Of a DNA stretch of 64,000 bases, positions 41,727 through 51,422 are shown piece after piece. The stretch lies in contig CAZTDN010000013.1 of assembly GCA_964611895.1 (NCBI GenBank), positions 1 through 64,000 on the forward strand. Reading direction: 5' to 3'. The DNA comes from JAIEOG01 sp964611895. Its GTDB lineage: Bacteria > Bdellovibrionota > FAC87 > UBA2466. A program made the position numbers and the translations under genes. The notes under the pieces are model-generated. The model worked only from the letters and a program-made list of their open reading frames with translations. It had not been told where the DNA came from and made no database searches. Each line of letters begins with the position of its first letter. Positions within the stretch are counted from its first letter, which is position 1.

Positions 41727-43223
41727 ATGCGAATTATCTTTCGGATGTCTGTTCTTTGCATTTCCCTTGCGGCAGGGATGGCCCATGCCGCGGAGTACCT
41801 CGTTCGTTTCGAGTCCATCGGCCAAGAACAAGCGCGATTTATAAAAGAAAATGGCGGCTCTCTTACATTGGTGAGTAAGCCTGGCATGCTCTATAAGTGG
41901 ACGACTACTTCTGTACGTACGGCAGATCAACTCCCTACTTGGTCACCTTCAGTAAGCTACATTCAACCGAATTTTACGATTCGAATGTTGGCTAACCCAT
42001 CAATCGAGGCTCTCCGCGAAGCCTATAAAGCCAAAATGGCGAGCAGCAACCCCTTCGATCTCTTTGACACAGACGAAGACAGCGATGATGGCGAAGGCGG
42101 CGGGGGCTTTCTGGATGGCATTTTTGGCGGTGGCTATGCAGACAACCCAGCCATCAAAGCAGCTCCAGCATCTCGCTCAGGCGCCGACCCGGTGCTTAAA
42201 AAAGCATGGGGTTTGACCCAAATTGGTGCGCCTAGCGTCTGGCCAAAGTCCAAACAGGGCGACGGCATTATCGTAGCGGTGACGGATACGGGCGTGGACT
42301 ACAACCACCAAGACCTCATTGCTAATATGTGGCGCAATCCCAAAGAAATCCCTGACGATGGGATCGACAACGATAAAAACGGCTATGTGGACGACATCGT
42401 AGGTTGGGACTTTGCTGTCGATGACAACAAACCCTATGACATGACCGTAGATACGCTCGGTCTGATGTTTGGGGGAGGTAATCCTGGCCATGGGACCCAC
42501 GTCTCTGGCTCGATTGCGGCAGTCATGGACAATGGCGTCGGAGTCGCCGGTGTTGCTCCAAAAGCGCAGATAATGGCACTTCGGTTTATTACCGAAAAAG
42601 GCCAAGGCACGACAGAAAGCGCGATCAAAGCGATCGACTACGCTGTCGCCAATGGCGCCAAAATCATCAACGCAAGCTGGGGCGGTGAGAAGGGCGATGA
42701 AGATGACAGCGCGCTGATCGAAGCGATCGAACGCGCCGAAAAAGCCGGTGTTATCTTTTGCGCCGCGGCCGGAAATGGCCGTGTGGATCAAGCCAAAGGC
42801 GGTGCGTTTGGATTCGACAACGACTCCGATCCTAAGCCCATGATCCCCGCAACCCTGAACATTGCAAACATTGTCTCTGTTGCGGCGATTGACGAAAAAG
42901 AGCAGCTAGGAACTTTCTCCAACTGGGGAGCCCGCTCGGTAAAACTGGGCGCTCCAGGGGTAAAAGTGATGTCCACAGTCCCGGGTGATAGATACCAAGA
43001 CACTGTGATCGACATACCCTTCTTGGGCATGACGGCGCATTGGGATGGTACTTCTATGGCCACCCCGCACGTTGCCGGCGCCTTGGCGCTGGCTTGGTCG
43101 GACAACACCTCTTGGGACTACAAAGAGGTGGTGGATGCCCTGCTAAAAGGGACAAAAGCGATTTCGGCGCTCACTGGGAAAGTTTCGACCGGTGGTCGTT
43201 TGGATCTCCCCAATATCAAATAG
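41727..43223 (+). CDS. secreted subtilisin-like serine protease (S8)
   Basis: 498 residues from the ATG at 41727, which has GGGGAG upstream. A signal peptide (MRIIFRMSVLCISLAAGMAHA) is followed by an I9-like propeptide, an acidic/Gly-rich linker near 115-140, and a complete S8 catalytic domain: Asp in VTDTGVDYNHQD, His in GHGTHVSG and Ser in GTSMATPHVAG. An Asp-rich insert DDGIDNDKNGYVDD suggests calcium binding. No C-terminal extra domain is present. A strong terminator follows. It is probably exported to the periplasm or medium; target unknown. Confidence 0.93.
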   Translation: MRIIFRMSVLCISLAAGMAHAAEYLVRFESIGQEQARFIKENGGSLTLVSKPGMLYKWTTTSVRTADQLPTWSPSVSYIQPNFTIRMLANPSIEALREAYKAKMASSNPFDLFDTDEDSDDGEGGGGFLDGIFGGGYADNPAIKAAPASRSGADPVLKKAWGLTQIGAPSVWPKSKQGDGIIVAVTDTGVDYNHQDLIANMWRNPKEIPDDGIDNDKNGYVDDIVGWDFAVDDNKPYDMTVDTLGLMFGGGNPGHGTHVSGSIAAVMDNGVGVAGVAPKAQIMALRFITEKGQGTTESAIKAIDYAVANGAKIINASWGGEKGDEDDSALIEAIERAEKAGVIFCAAAGNGRVDQAKGGAFGFDNDSDPKPMIPATLNIANIVSVAAIDEKEQLGTFSNWGARSVKLGAPGVKVMSTVPGDRYQDTVIDIPFLGMTAHWDGTSMATPHVAGALALAWSDNTSWDYKEVVDALLKGTKAISALTGKVSTGGRLDLPNIK

Positions 43224-43239
43224 GTAGGCACCGAATACA

Positions 43240-43272
43240 CGGCCGGCGCTTCGGCGTCGGCCGTTTTTTTTT
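43240..43272 (+). terminator. Rho-independent terminator after the subtilase
   Basis: CGGCCGGCGC (43240-43249) pairs with GCGTCGGCCG (43254-43263), ten pairs including one G-U, around a TTCG tetraloop, followed by nine T (43264-43272). It is a very strong terminator that isolates the subtilase from the HEAT-repeat gene. Confidence 0.95.
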
Positions 43273-43319
43273 GCTTGTGTCATGACAGCACAGGCCTTCC
43301 GCGGTAAGAAATATTACAA

Positions 43320-44498
43320 ATGTATATTGTAAAGTCCCTACTGTATTGCGCCTTTGCACTTGTGCTGCTCCTTGCTTCCAGCGAGAACGCGCATACCCGC
43401 CGAAAACGACGAGCCAACCTCGGACCCCCGCCTACTCACCCAGTGATTTTATGGTCTAGGACTTTGAGCGAGAGCAAGGATCCAGAACAAAGAAAAGTAA
43501 TGGCCTTCAAGCTAAGCCATTACACACAACCCATTTTTCAAGCGACGGTGGTAGAAACACTGCTGACCTGCGCCAAAGACCCAGACGTTCAAATCAAAGT
43601 TTTATGTACAAAGGCGCTGGGCAATGCCAAATCGGCTAGCCAGGAAGGACAAATCCGAGAACTCCTGCTTTCTCAGTTTGCAGCAGAACCTGCATTGAAG
43701 AATACGATCGTTCGCACCCTCATTGCTCGTAAGGACGATTCGCCGGCCGTTCAAAAAGCGCTGTCCGCAGCACTTCAGAACACTGAAGAGGTTGAAGAAA
43801 TTGCTCCGTTGCTCAAATATTTTGAGGAATTTGGGAGTACCGAAAGCGGATTTTTGGACTCTTTGGTGGACCTCTATGGAAAACGTTCTAACGTCAAAAC
43901 TCGGCGCGCTATTGTAAAGGTCCTCGCCACCAGAGCTCGGGGACAGGACAAAGTGATCGAGCTACTGGCCCAGTGTTCCACGGAACGAGACACTCCCCTT
44001 GCTTTAAACTGTCTATCGGGATTGCAGACGCAAGCAAAAAAAGACGCCCGCGCCTGGGAGGCACTTCAAAAAACCATCCAGAGCGATGATCCGGACGTAC
44101 TCTTGGCGACGTTGGATGTAATCAATGCACTGCCCGAAACTAAGAATTCTCTTCTCTCCACTCGACTCCTTGAACTTATCAACGAAGTCGATGACGCTGA
44201 AATTCAAGAAAAAGCGATTCTTGCTCTGGGTATTTGTGGAGATCACTCCGAACTTATTGTGAACACGCTCGAAAAGGTTTTGAAGAAAGAAAATGGTGAG
44301 GAGTCTGCTCGTATTGCTTCCGCCCTCACCCTGGGACGTCAGGCCACCGGCTCGGCAGAGAAAGCTAAAGAGATCCTCAGTTCCTGCTCAAAAGACAGCG
44401 GATCTCAATCCTTAAAGTCAGCCTGTCTGATTGGACTCAAAGATATCGATTCCACAGTACCGACTAAGGCCCCGGCATCGACACCGAAAGCTCCTTAA
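43320..44498 (+). CDS. exported HEAT-repeat protein
   Basis: 392 residues with an N-terminal signal peptide (MYIVKSLLYCAFALVLLLASS, cleavage near residue 24) followed by a basic stretch. The rest is helical in pairs of about 35-40 residues typical of HEAT repeats, for example DPDVQIKVLCTKALGNAK and DDPDVLLATLDVINALPETK, forming an alpha solenoid. These usually serve as protein-binding scaffolds; no partner is evident. It ends in a Pro/Ala/Thr-rich tail and overlaps the end of serS by four bases. No clear ribosome site precedes the ATG. Confidence 0.75.
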   Translation: MYIVKSLLYCAFALVLLLASSENAHTRRKRRANLGPPPTHPVILWSRTLSESKDPEQRKVMAFKLSHYTQPIFQATVVETLLTCAKDPDVQIKVLCTKALGNAKSASQEGQIRELLLSQFAAEPALKNTIVRTLIARKDDSPAVQKALSAALQNTEEVEEIAPLLKYFEEFGSTESGFLDSLVDLYGKRSNVKTRRAIVKVLATRARGQDKVIELLAQCSTERDTPLALNCLSGLQTQAKKDARAWEALQKTIQSDDPDVLLATLDVINALPETKNSLLSTRLLELINEVDDAEIQEKAILALGICGDHSELIVNTLEKVLKKENGEESARIASALTLGRQATGSAEKAKEILSSCSKDSGSQSLKSACLIGLKDIDSTVPTKAPASTPKAP

Positions 44499-45751
44499 AG
44501 ATATTTTTTAAGCGCTTCTGGCACGGTGAAACCGCCATCGGCAGTTTGGTAGTTTTCCATCAATGCAATCAAAGTACGGCCCACAGCCAATCCCGAGCCA
44601 TTGAGGGTATGAACAAATTGAACCTTTCGGTCGACTTCACTTCGATAGCGGATCCCAGCTCGCCGAGCCTGATAATCGGTAAAACAGCTACAGGATGAAA
44701 TTTCCATGTACGCGTTGGCGCCTGGTGACCAAACTTCGATGTCGTAAGTCTTTGCGGAACCAAAACCCATGTCTCCAGTGCAGAGACAAACCACCCGGTA
44801 GGGCAACCCTAAAACCTGAAGAACCTTTTCTGCATCCAGCGTCAAACTTTCCAATTCCTGAAACGATGTTTCGGGCTTTGCAAACTTAACGAGTTCCACT
44901 TTATTGAACTGGTGCTGTCTCTTTAGCCCCTTAGTGTCTTTGCCATAACTCCCGGCCTCCGAACGAAAACACGGCGTATAGGCAACGTACTTCTTGGGAA
45001 GATCCTTCTCCTCGAGGATTTCCTCGCGGTGAAAATTCGTAACCGGAACTTCGGCGGTGGGGATTAAGAAAAAATCGAATTTTTCGACTCGAAAGACGTC
45101 TTCTTCAAACTTGGGGAGCTGGCCCGTGCCAGTCAGCGCCTGCCGGTTCACCAAAAAAGGCGGCTGCATCTCTAAGTAACCCGCTTGGGTATGCAAATCG
45201 AGCATGAGTTGAATCAACGCCCGCTCTAAACGAGCGGCCATCCCCGTAAGAAACACAAACCGGGCGCCAGTGACCTCACCGGCTTTTTTGAAATGCATCC
45301 ACCCCTGTTTTTCGCCGATCTCATCATGGGTCAGGGGCTTGAACGAGAACTGAGGGACCTTGCCCCACTTACGAATTTCGAGGTTGTCTTCAGCCACTCG
45401 CCCAACAGGGACGCTCGCATCGGGAATGTTAGGAAGCTCGTAAAGGGCTGTTTTGAGTGCTTCTTCGGTTTCCGCAAGCACTGCATCCAAATCGCGGATC
45501 TGCGCCGCTACGGACTTCATTTCTTCCATTAACGATGAGCAGTCTTCTTTGTTCTTTTTCAGATTGGCGATTTGAAGGGAGGCTTGGTTTCGTTTGGCTT
45601 TGAGAGCCTCTACTTCCAAGAGTGTGGAGCGGCGTTTCGCATCGAGTTCAATGACAAGAGCTAGTGCTGTTTTGGCAGCTTTATTTCCCCTTTTATCAAG
45701 AGCTTGTTCTACTTCTCCGGGATTGGCTACAACCGTTCTCAAATCGAGCAT
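44495..45751 (-). CDS. serS: seryl-tRNA synthetase
   Basis: SerS charges tRNA-Ser and tRNA-Sec. The 418-residue class II synthetase has an N-terminal coiled coil (about 30-100) that binds the long variable arm, motif 2 in TPCFRSEAGSYGKDTKGLKRQHQF and motif 3 in SGLAVGRTLIALMENYQ. GAGGAG lies 11 bases before the ATG, within the end of the TPR gene. It is intact and the last gene of a transcript with the TPR protein and probably the Na/Pi transporter. Confidence 0.96.
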   Translation of the reverse strand: MLDLRTVVANPGEVEQALDKRGNKAAKTALALVIELDAKRRSTLLEVEALKAKRNQASLQIANLKKNKEDCSSLMEEMKSVAAQIRDLDAVLAETEEALKTALYELPNIPDASVPVGRVAEDNLEIRKWGKVPQFSFKPLTHDEIGEKQGWMHFKKAGEVTGARFVFLTGMAARLERALIQLMLDLHTQAGYLEMQPPFLVNRQALTGTGQLPKFEEDVFRVEKFDFFLIPTAEVPVTNFHREEILEEKDLPKKYVAYTPCFRSEAGSYGKDTKGLKRQHQFNKVELVKFAKPETSFQELESLTLDAEKVLQVLGLPYRVVCLCTGDMGFGSAKTYDIEVWSPGANAYMEISSCSCFTDYQARRAGIRYRSEVDRKVQFVHTLNGSGLAVGRTLIALMENYQTADGGFTVPEALKKYL

Positions 45752-45759
45752 GGGGCTTT

Positions 45760-48687
45760 CTACTCCTCAATCGTCATCCTCTTGATTAGCCCTCTGATAG
45801 CTGTTGCGTCCGTTGCAGCGGGGTTTCGTTCAAGATAGATTTCAAACTCTTTAACGCCTTCTTTGTCTCTCTGCATGGCATAGTACACATACCCTAGTTC
45901 CCGATGCAACTCAGGGTCGTTGGCATCAATGCTCAGCGCCAGATGGATCGCTGCCTCCCCACTTTCGGGGAGATTTTTCGCTCGATAGCATCGGGAAAGA
46001 AGTAGGTACGCACGTGTCTTCTCTGCCTTAAACTCAGGGGCTTGGGACAGGGAGGGAAGTGCCGTGACTTTCTTCAACTCCTCAATGGCCTTGTCGAAGT
46101 TTTCGTATTCCATGTAAAGTTCGGCGAGCTCCAAAACAAACTTATAGTTATTTGGATTGTTGGCTACTTCCTGGACCATCTGATCCACAGCGGCGTCCTT
46201 AAGCTCCCGAAGCTGATAAATCTTTGATAGATACCGATGTACGCCTGGGTAATTGGGCGTCACTCCTATCAGAAATTTCAGCACGTCTTCAGATTGCTGA
46301 TAAGCCTTCATCTGAAAGAGCAAATCGGCGGCCCGGTAGAATCCCTCACTATTTCTTCGGTCCAAAAGTGAGCTCAAACGATATTCGGCGACGGCCTTGT
46401 CCAGTTCGCCGACGGCTTCGAGCGCTTTTCCCAACGACATGCGTACTTTGCTTTGACGGTTGTCGATGTCGAGCGATTTGTGGAAAAAACCTATGGCCCG
46501 TCGATATTCCTTTGCCTCGGCATAGATTTCACCCAGCGCCCAGTAGTTTTGCGCATTTTTGGGGTCGCCGGAAATCAGCTCCTTAAGAAAACGAACGGCA
46601 AAGTTTTTTTCATGCGCTGCTACTTTGAGTTTTAGCCATTCGGTCAAGGCATCGTAATTTCGAGGATCGATCGTGTATGCTTGGTTGAAAAATCGGATAG
46701 CGTCTTTGGCGCCATCCTTCTTATAAATCAATCTTAGTTTTCCGGCGTAGTAGAGAATTTCTGAGTCCGCCGAGTTGATTTTCGCCGCGTGTAGAAACTG
46801 ATTCAGGGCCTCGTTGTAGTCTTGTTTTCGATAAAAATGTTTTCCTAGAGCCGCGTAGGGTTTTTCGCTCTCGGGGGCCAGTGCGACGGCTTGAAGTATG
46901 AGCTTGTAACCTCGATCAAAATTATACTGCTCAGACTCAAGGGAACCGAGCTTGATATAGCCCATGGGTTCTTTCGGGTCGCGATCGATGGCGCGTTGAT
47001 AATAGCTCATCACCCTTCTGAAATCTTCGTACGAGCTGGCCGCTTTTTCCAAGGCTTCCCCAACGTGAATGAGCGCCATACCACTTTGCGGCTCTAATAA
47101 CTGCGCTGCTTGATAAAATCGTACCGCTTCATCGAGTTTTCCCTGATTCAGCAGACCATTGGCTTGCTCTGAAAAATAAGCTGCATGGTACTCGGCTGAA
47201 GCAGCCAACGCAGTCAAGTTTTTCTCACTCAAATCTAGCCCTTTAACTTTTTTACGCACTTCGGCGCCTTGACCCCCTAAATAATGATAGGCCAATAAAA
47301 AATCATTCTGCGCCTGCGCTTTATTGCCCGTGATTTCGTTTATTTCCCCAAGACGTTGGTAAGCTTTTCCCGGCACAAGAGGCACGGTGAAACGGGCTAA
47401 CTTGCCACAGGTCTCATACAATCCTCGTGCTTCATTGAGCCGGTTTTCTTGCGCAGCAATATCTGCCAAAAGCAGGTATGTTTTGGGGTGAAGCGGATTT
47501 AGCTTCAATGCCTCAATCGCCTCCGATTTAGCCGTGGCCAGGTCACCCCCTTCAAAAGCAATCAGGCCCGCATAATATCGGCCACGCACTCTGCTTGGAT
47601 CGAGTTTGACGGCGCCCATTACTGCAGTTCGAGCGAGCTCCAGATCCCCCGAGGCGTAGTGCAACTCGCCGGTCAACAGCAGACTCTCCGCCGAGGTTGG
47701 ATCGGCCTCTCCGGCTTTTGCAGCAAGGGCCTTGGCGTCGTTTTGCTTGCCTTCCGCCTGAGCCAGAATGGCTTCTGCTAAATATAAATCGGAGGCATGG
47801 GGATCCGTGAGGCGCGCACGTTGAATCAGACGTTGGATTTCTGTTTTTAAGCGTTGGGAATCGGAGAGCGAGGCTGCCGTCCGTGCGGTTGCTACGGCAA
47901 GTTTTCCCAGAAGTGCTGCATCTTTGTCATTGAGTGAGACTGCGTCCTTCAACACTTCACGCGCTCCACGATAGAACAGCAACGTATCTTGAGCCATGAG
48001 AACAGCGCCTTCGGAACTCAGGGTTTGGGCTCTTTCTTCCACGCTTGCTGGGTTCGAAAGCGAGCTCAGTGAGTTTTCTCCGGTAACCGCCTTTTCAGTG
48101 ATAACTGCAACATCCGGATCGGAAGGCCACAGAACGACTGCAACCAAGACAACCACGACGACACCCAACAGCACTTTGCGTTTTCTTGGCGTGTCTAGCC
48201 ACTTCGATTGGGCTCGATCTGCTTTGAGAGGCGATTCTATTGGGGGAGTGCCGTCTGGATGCGCTTCGGGCAGAAGTTCAGGGGGCGGCTCGATGAGGAT
48301 GAGATCCGTTTTCCCGGCAGCATGTACTTGCGTGCCGCCTCCGGCTGGAACATCAGGCTCTTTCCCAAAGAGCGCCTCAATCTCAGAGCGGTTTGTACCC
48401 TCTGAGGAATGTTCGTGATTGGTAATGCTGGGTTCTACGGACTCTCGCGAAGAGACTTCGGCTTCTTCTTCAGGTAAGCCATAGTCTTTTTTGTACAAAC
48501 GTCGAATAAATCCGTCGAAAAAAATGGGGTGCGAGGCTACTTTTACCCATTTTTGAAAGGGTGCTTGGGCAATTTCCTCTTCGCCAGTGAGCTTCCCTGA
48601 AAGTATTTGGGCAAAGAGTTCCTTTTCGTAATACTCCCCCAATACTTCGAGTTGAGCGTTACGCAGCCTGTACCGGGTTTTTGCCAT
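45760..48687 (-). CDS. giant TPR protein with N-terminal cytoplasmic domain and one membrane helix
   Basis: 975 residues. The first 75 residues (RYRLRNAQLEVLGEYYEKELFAQILSGKLTGEEE...) resemble a GYF_2/DUF4339-like module of the kind that binds Pro-rich peptides. An acidic linker leads to a single membrane helix at about 172-188 (VLLGVVVVVLVAVVLW). The remaining ~780 residues consist of TPR repeats, about 18 or more, recognisable from AYYxLGxxY-type spacing. Topology would put the TPR domain in the periplasm. No function can be assigned; scaffolding in the envelope is likely. It is one base after the Na/Pi gene and nine before serS. Confidence 0.8.
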   Translation of the reverse strand: MAKTRYRLRNAQLEVLGEYYEKELFAQILSGKLTGEEEIAQAPFQKWVKVASHPIFFDGFIRRLYKKDYGLPEEEAEVSSRESVEPSITNHEHSSEGTNRSEIEALFGKEPDVPAGGGTQVHAAGKTDLILIEPPPELLPEAHPDGTPPIESPLKADRAQSKWLDTPRKRKVLLGVVVVVLVAVVLWPSDPDVAVITEKAVTGENSLSSLSNPASVEERAQTLSSEGAVLMAQDTLLFYRGAREVLKDAVSLNDKDAALLGKLAVATARTAASLSDSQRLKTEIQRLIQRARLTDPHASDLYLAEAILAQAEGKQNDAKALAAKAGEADPTSAESLLLTGELHYASGDLELARTAVMGAVKLDPSRVRGRYYAGLIAFEGGDLATAKSEAIEALKLNPLHPKTYLLLADIAAQENRLNEARGLYETCGKLARFTVPLVPGKAYQRLGEINEITGNKAQAQNDFLLAYHYLGGQGAEVRKKVKGLDLSEKNLTALAASAEYHAAYFSEQANGLLNQGKLDEAVRFYQAAQLLEPQSGMALIHVGEALEKAASSYEDFRRVMSYYQRAIDRDPKEPMGYIKLGSLESEQYNFDRGYKLILQAVALAPESEKPYAALGKHFYRKQDYNEALNQFLHAAKINSADSEILYYAGKLRLIYKKDGAKDAIRFFNQAYTIDPRNYDALTEWLKLKVAAHEKNFAVRFLKELISGDPKNAQNYWALGEIYAEAKEYRRAIGFFHKSLDIDNRQSKVRMSLGKALEAVGELDKAVAEYRLSSLLDRRNSEGFYRAADLLFQMKAYQQSEDVLKFLIGVTPNYPGVHRYLSKIYQLRELKDAAVDQMVQEVANNPNNYKFVLELAELYMEYENFDKAIEELKKVTALPSLSQAPEFKAEKTRAYLLLSRCYRAKNLPESGEAAIHLALSIDANDPELHRELGYVYYAMQRDKEGVKEFEIYLERNPAATDATAIRGLIKRMTIEE

Positions 48688-48688
48688 T

Positions 48689-50314
48689 TTAACCAGCTCT
48701 TTGTTTGGGTTGGCGTGAGCCCTGAACCTTCAATGTGTTTATGCTCAAGGCAGCAACCCGCACCATGTGTCCCAAAAGGTCCAAGTGTACGGACGAAGAA
48801 TCCTGACTGACTTTGATACCGCTGTGTAGGCGCAACAAATGCCGCTCGGTTAACGCTAAGGAAACCCGCTCAATTTCATCAAACCGCCTAAGAAGCTCTT
48901 TTTCCAAACCCACAGACTGTGCGCTGAAGTAGGACGTAGACAGTCGCAAACATTCAGAAACTTGGAGATGAAACTGATTGATCTCCTTCCAGCCTTCTTC
49001 TGAAAACTCATACCCCTTGGCTCGACACTTGTGGACCAATCCCATGATGTTATTTGCAATAATATCGCCGATATTTTCCATGTCATTGGTTCGAATCAGT
49101 ATTTCAAACTCTCTATCAACTTGCTCCTGAGTCATTTCATTCTGGGTTAAGCTGGTTAAGAACCGCTTAATTCCCTTATTAAGAAAATCAATGACCTTAT
49201 CATTTGCTCGAAACTCTTCTACCGCTTGGCTGTCGCCGGTCTGAAAGAAGACCAGGCACTGCCCAAACAACTTTTCCACTGAATCGGACAATCGCATCAG
49301 CTCTCGCTGCGCCTGTGCAAGTGCTAACTCTGGCGTGTTTAACGTTCCCCAGTCCAAATACTGATAGTGGAACGGGCCTTTATCCTCTTTGTTAGGCAAC
49401 AAAAAAGTCACCAGCCTCACGCCGTAGGGCAAAAGGGGCAGAAACACGAGCGCCACAACGATATTGAACGAAGTGTGGGCCACTGCGATTTCTCTACGGA
49501 CCCCTGCTCCCAGCATTTCCAAACTCGCAGCGAACCACGCCTGTAGAGGCCACAAGAAACCGATCCCCGCAATTTTTGTAAGCAAGTTCCCCAAAGCTAC
49601 CTGCTTGCCTGGGAGATCAGCACTCAAACTCGAAAAATATCCGGTTGCAGCATTGCCTAGATTCGCCCCAAAAATCCAAGGAAGTGCTTCTAAAACAGTG
49701 GCCTGTTGCGCCACGAGCAGCGACATAGAGAACGCAACCGTAGCAGAGCTACTTTGCGTGAATGCGGCAAAAAGTGCCGAAATCACAAAACCAAAAAGGG
49801 GTTTGTCCCTGAACGAGTTGGAAAATTTAACAAAGAGTGGTTCTTGGCGGAGCATTTCTCCCGCCTCGACAAGCAAATCGAGAGAGAAAAACACCATCCC
49901 CACAAACAAAGTCACCCGCCCAAAACGTTTGGCCCACGGGTGCGCTGCGATCGTTTCCACCAAAAAACCGAGCGTCAGGATCACCATCCCATACTCGGAC
50001 ACCTTGAACGCCAGCATTTGAACCATGAGGGTGGAACCAATTCCAGCGCCCAAAGAAACCGCAAGCGTTTGGGGCAAGGACAATAGGCGCGCATTCGCGA
50101 GCGAGACCAACATTGCAGTGACAGCGCCACTGCTACACAAGAGCATAGACAGGACGCTGCCCAAGGCAAGACCACGCCAACGGCTACTCGTCGTTTGGTT
50201 CAGCCAGGTTCGAAAGTGCGACCCAGCTAACATTTGAATACTCTTGGACAGCTCCGCAATCGAGTAAATAAGAAGTGTGGAACCCCCCAATAACTTGAGA
50301 AATTCTGGTCGCAC
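48689..50314 (-). CDS. Na/Pi cotransporter family protein with PhoU-like domain
   Basis: 541 residues. Two inverted-repeat membrane halves with about nine helices (1-320) are followed by a C-terminal PhoU-like helical domain (about 340-520) with IRTNDMENIGDIIANNI. The second half has the classic TQSSSATVAF phosphate/sodium motif and GANLGNAATG. The first half has LCSSGAVTAML and GAGIGST where family members usually have QSSSAT and GANIGTT. It is similar to YjbB/NptA-like exporters. GTG start with AGAGGT upstream. The TPR gene follows one base after its stop codon. Confidence 0.88.
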   Translation of the reverse strand: MRPEFLKLLGGSTLLIYSIAELSKSIQMLAGSHFRTWLNQTTSSRWRGLALGSVLSMLLCSSGAVTAMLVSLANARLLSLPQTLAVSLGAGIGSTLMVQMLAFKVSEYGMVILTLGFLVETIAAHPWAKRFGRVTLFVGMVFFSLDLLVEAGEMLRQEPLFVKFSNSFRDKPLFGFVISALFAAFTQSSSATVAFSMSLLVAQQATVLEALPWIFGANLGNAATGYFSSLSADLPGKQVALGNLLTKIAGIGFLWPLQAWFAASLEMLGAGVRREIAVAHTSFNIVVALVFLPLLPYGVRLVTFLLPNKEDKGPFHYQYLDWGTLNTPELALAQAQRELMRLSDSVEKLFGQCLVFFQTGDSQAVEEFRANDKVIDFLNKGIKRFLTSLTQNEMTQEQVDREFEILIRTNDMENIGDIIANNIMGLVHKCRAKGYEFSEEGWKEINQFHLQVSECLRLSTSYFSAQSVGLEKELLRRFDEIERVSLALTERHLLRLHSGIKVSQDSSSVHLDLLGHMVRVAALSINTLKVQGSRQPKQRAG

Positions 50315-50355
50315 GGGACCTCTTCTGAGTGAAAGAACAGCGTTTAAAAACGGGC

Positions 50356-51378
50356 TTAGGCTAGCAACGCTTGTGAAAACGCCTTGCTATCAAAAGGTAC
50401 TAAATCGGTCAGAGATTCCCCTAAACCGATGAAACGGACAGGCAGCTTTAAATCGGAAGCAATGGACAAAACGGCGCCGCCTTTTGCCGTACCATCCAAT
50501 TTAGTAACCACTACACCGGTCAATCCTAAGGCCTCATGAAATTGCTTGGCCTGAACGATGGAGTTCTGACCTAGCGTTCCGTCAACGACCAACCAAACCT
50601 GGTGTGGCGCATCGGGCAAAACTTTTTTTACTACTTTGTGGATGCGCTTCAATTCATCCATCAAGTGCGTTTTAGTATGCAGGCGTCCCGCCGTGTCCAA
50701 CAGAACAACGTCCACTCCCCGCGATACTCCAGCGGAAACGGCATCAAAGGCGGTTGCGCCAGGGTCTGCGCCTTCTCGCCCAGCCACAAACTGACAGCCT
50801 GCCCGCTCCGACCAAACTCGCAGCTGTTCAATAGCCGCCGCACGAAATGAGTCGCAAGCTCCCAACAAAACAGAATGCCCGCTTTGAGAAAATCTAAAAG
50901 CAAGTTTGCCAACGGTAGTCGTCTTGCCTGCACCATTCACTCCTACCACGCTAACTACCAGAGGCCGGGGAGCCGCAGGAACAGTCCACCCGTCTTCAGT
51001 CTCGCCAAACAAGCGCTCAACTTCCTGTTTTAGCGCCTCAGCTAAGTCGACTGCCTCATCCTGAGCGCTCTTCTCCTTCACGGCGCCTAAAAGCAGCCGT
51101 GAAGTGGCCAAGGAAACATCGGAAATCAAAAGTTTTTCTTCGAGCGCGTCCCATTCTTCTCCAACCAATTCAGAGGGCTTTCGCTTCAGGAGCGACGCCA
51201 GTTCTGACCACCAATGCTTGCGCGTTTTGGCTAGCGCTGCCTCAAGAACAGACTTGGGCTGTTCGACGGATTTTTCCGATTCAACCGGCCGTTTTCGGCT
51301 CTTCCACCAAAACGCGGTGGCCGCCGCCAACAACGTTACGGTCAACAAGCTCAGTTCTACAGTCGCATCCAAAAACAT
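50356..51378 (-). CDS. ftsY: signal recognition particle receptor FtsY
   Basis: FtsY docks SRP-ribosome complexes at the inner membrane. The 340-residue protein has the NG domain with Walker-type GVNGAGKTTTVGKLA near residue 130, the DTAGRLHTKTHLMDEL motif and TKLDGTAKGGAVLS (NKxD equivalent). The N-terminus differs from the E. coli acidic A domain: it opens with a hydrophobic helix (LSLLTVTLLAAATAFWW) and a short basic stretch, so it is probably a membrane-inserted form. This lowers the need for lipid association. It lies between the Na/Pi gene and the response regulator. Confidence 0.95.
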   Translation of the reverse strand: MFLDATVELSLLTVTLLAAATAFWWKSRKRPVESEKSVEQPKSVLEAALAKTRKHWWSELASLLKRKPSELVGEEWDALEEKLLISDVSLATSRLLLGAVKEKSAQDEAVDLAEALKQEVERLFGETEDGWTVPAAPRPLVVSVVGVNGAGKTTTVGKLAFRFSQSGHSVLLGACDSFRAAAIEQLRVWSERAGCQFVAGREGADPGATAFDAVSAGVSRGVDVVLLDTAGRLHTKTHLMDELKRIHKVVKKVLPDAPHQVWLVVDGTLGQNSIVQAKQFHEALGLTGVVVTKLDGTAKGGAVLSIASDLKLPVRFIGLGESLTDLVPFDSKAFSQALLA

Positions 51379-51422
51379 AGGGATTCTTACTACCCAACCG
51401 AACCCTCAACTGCACTTAAATT

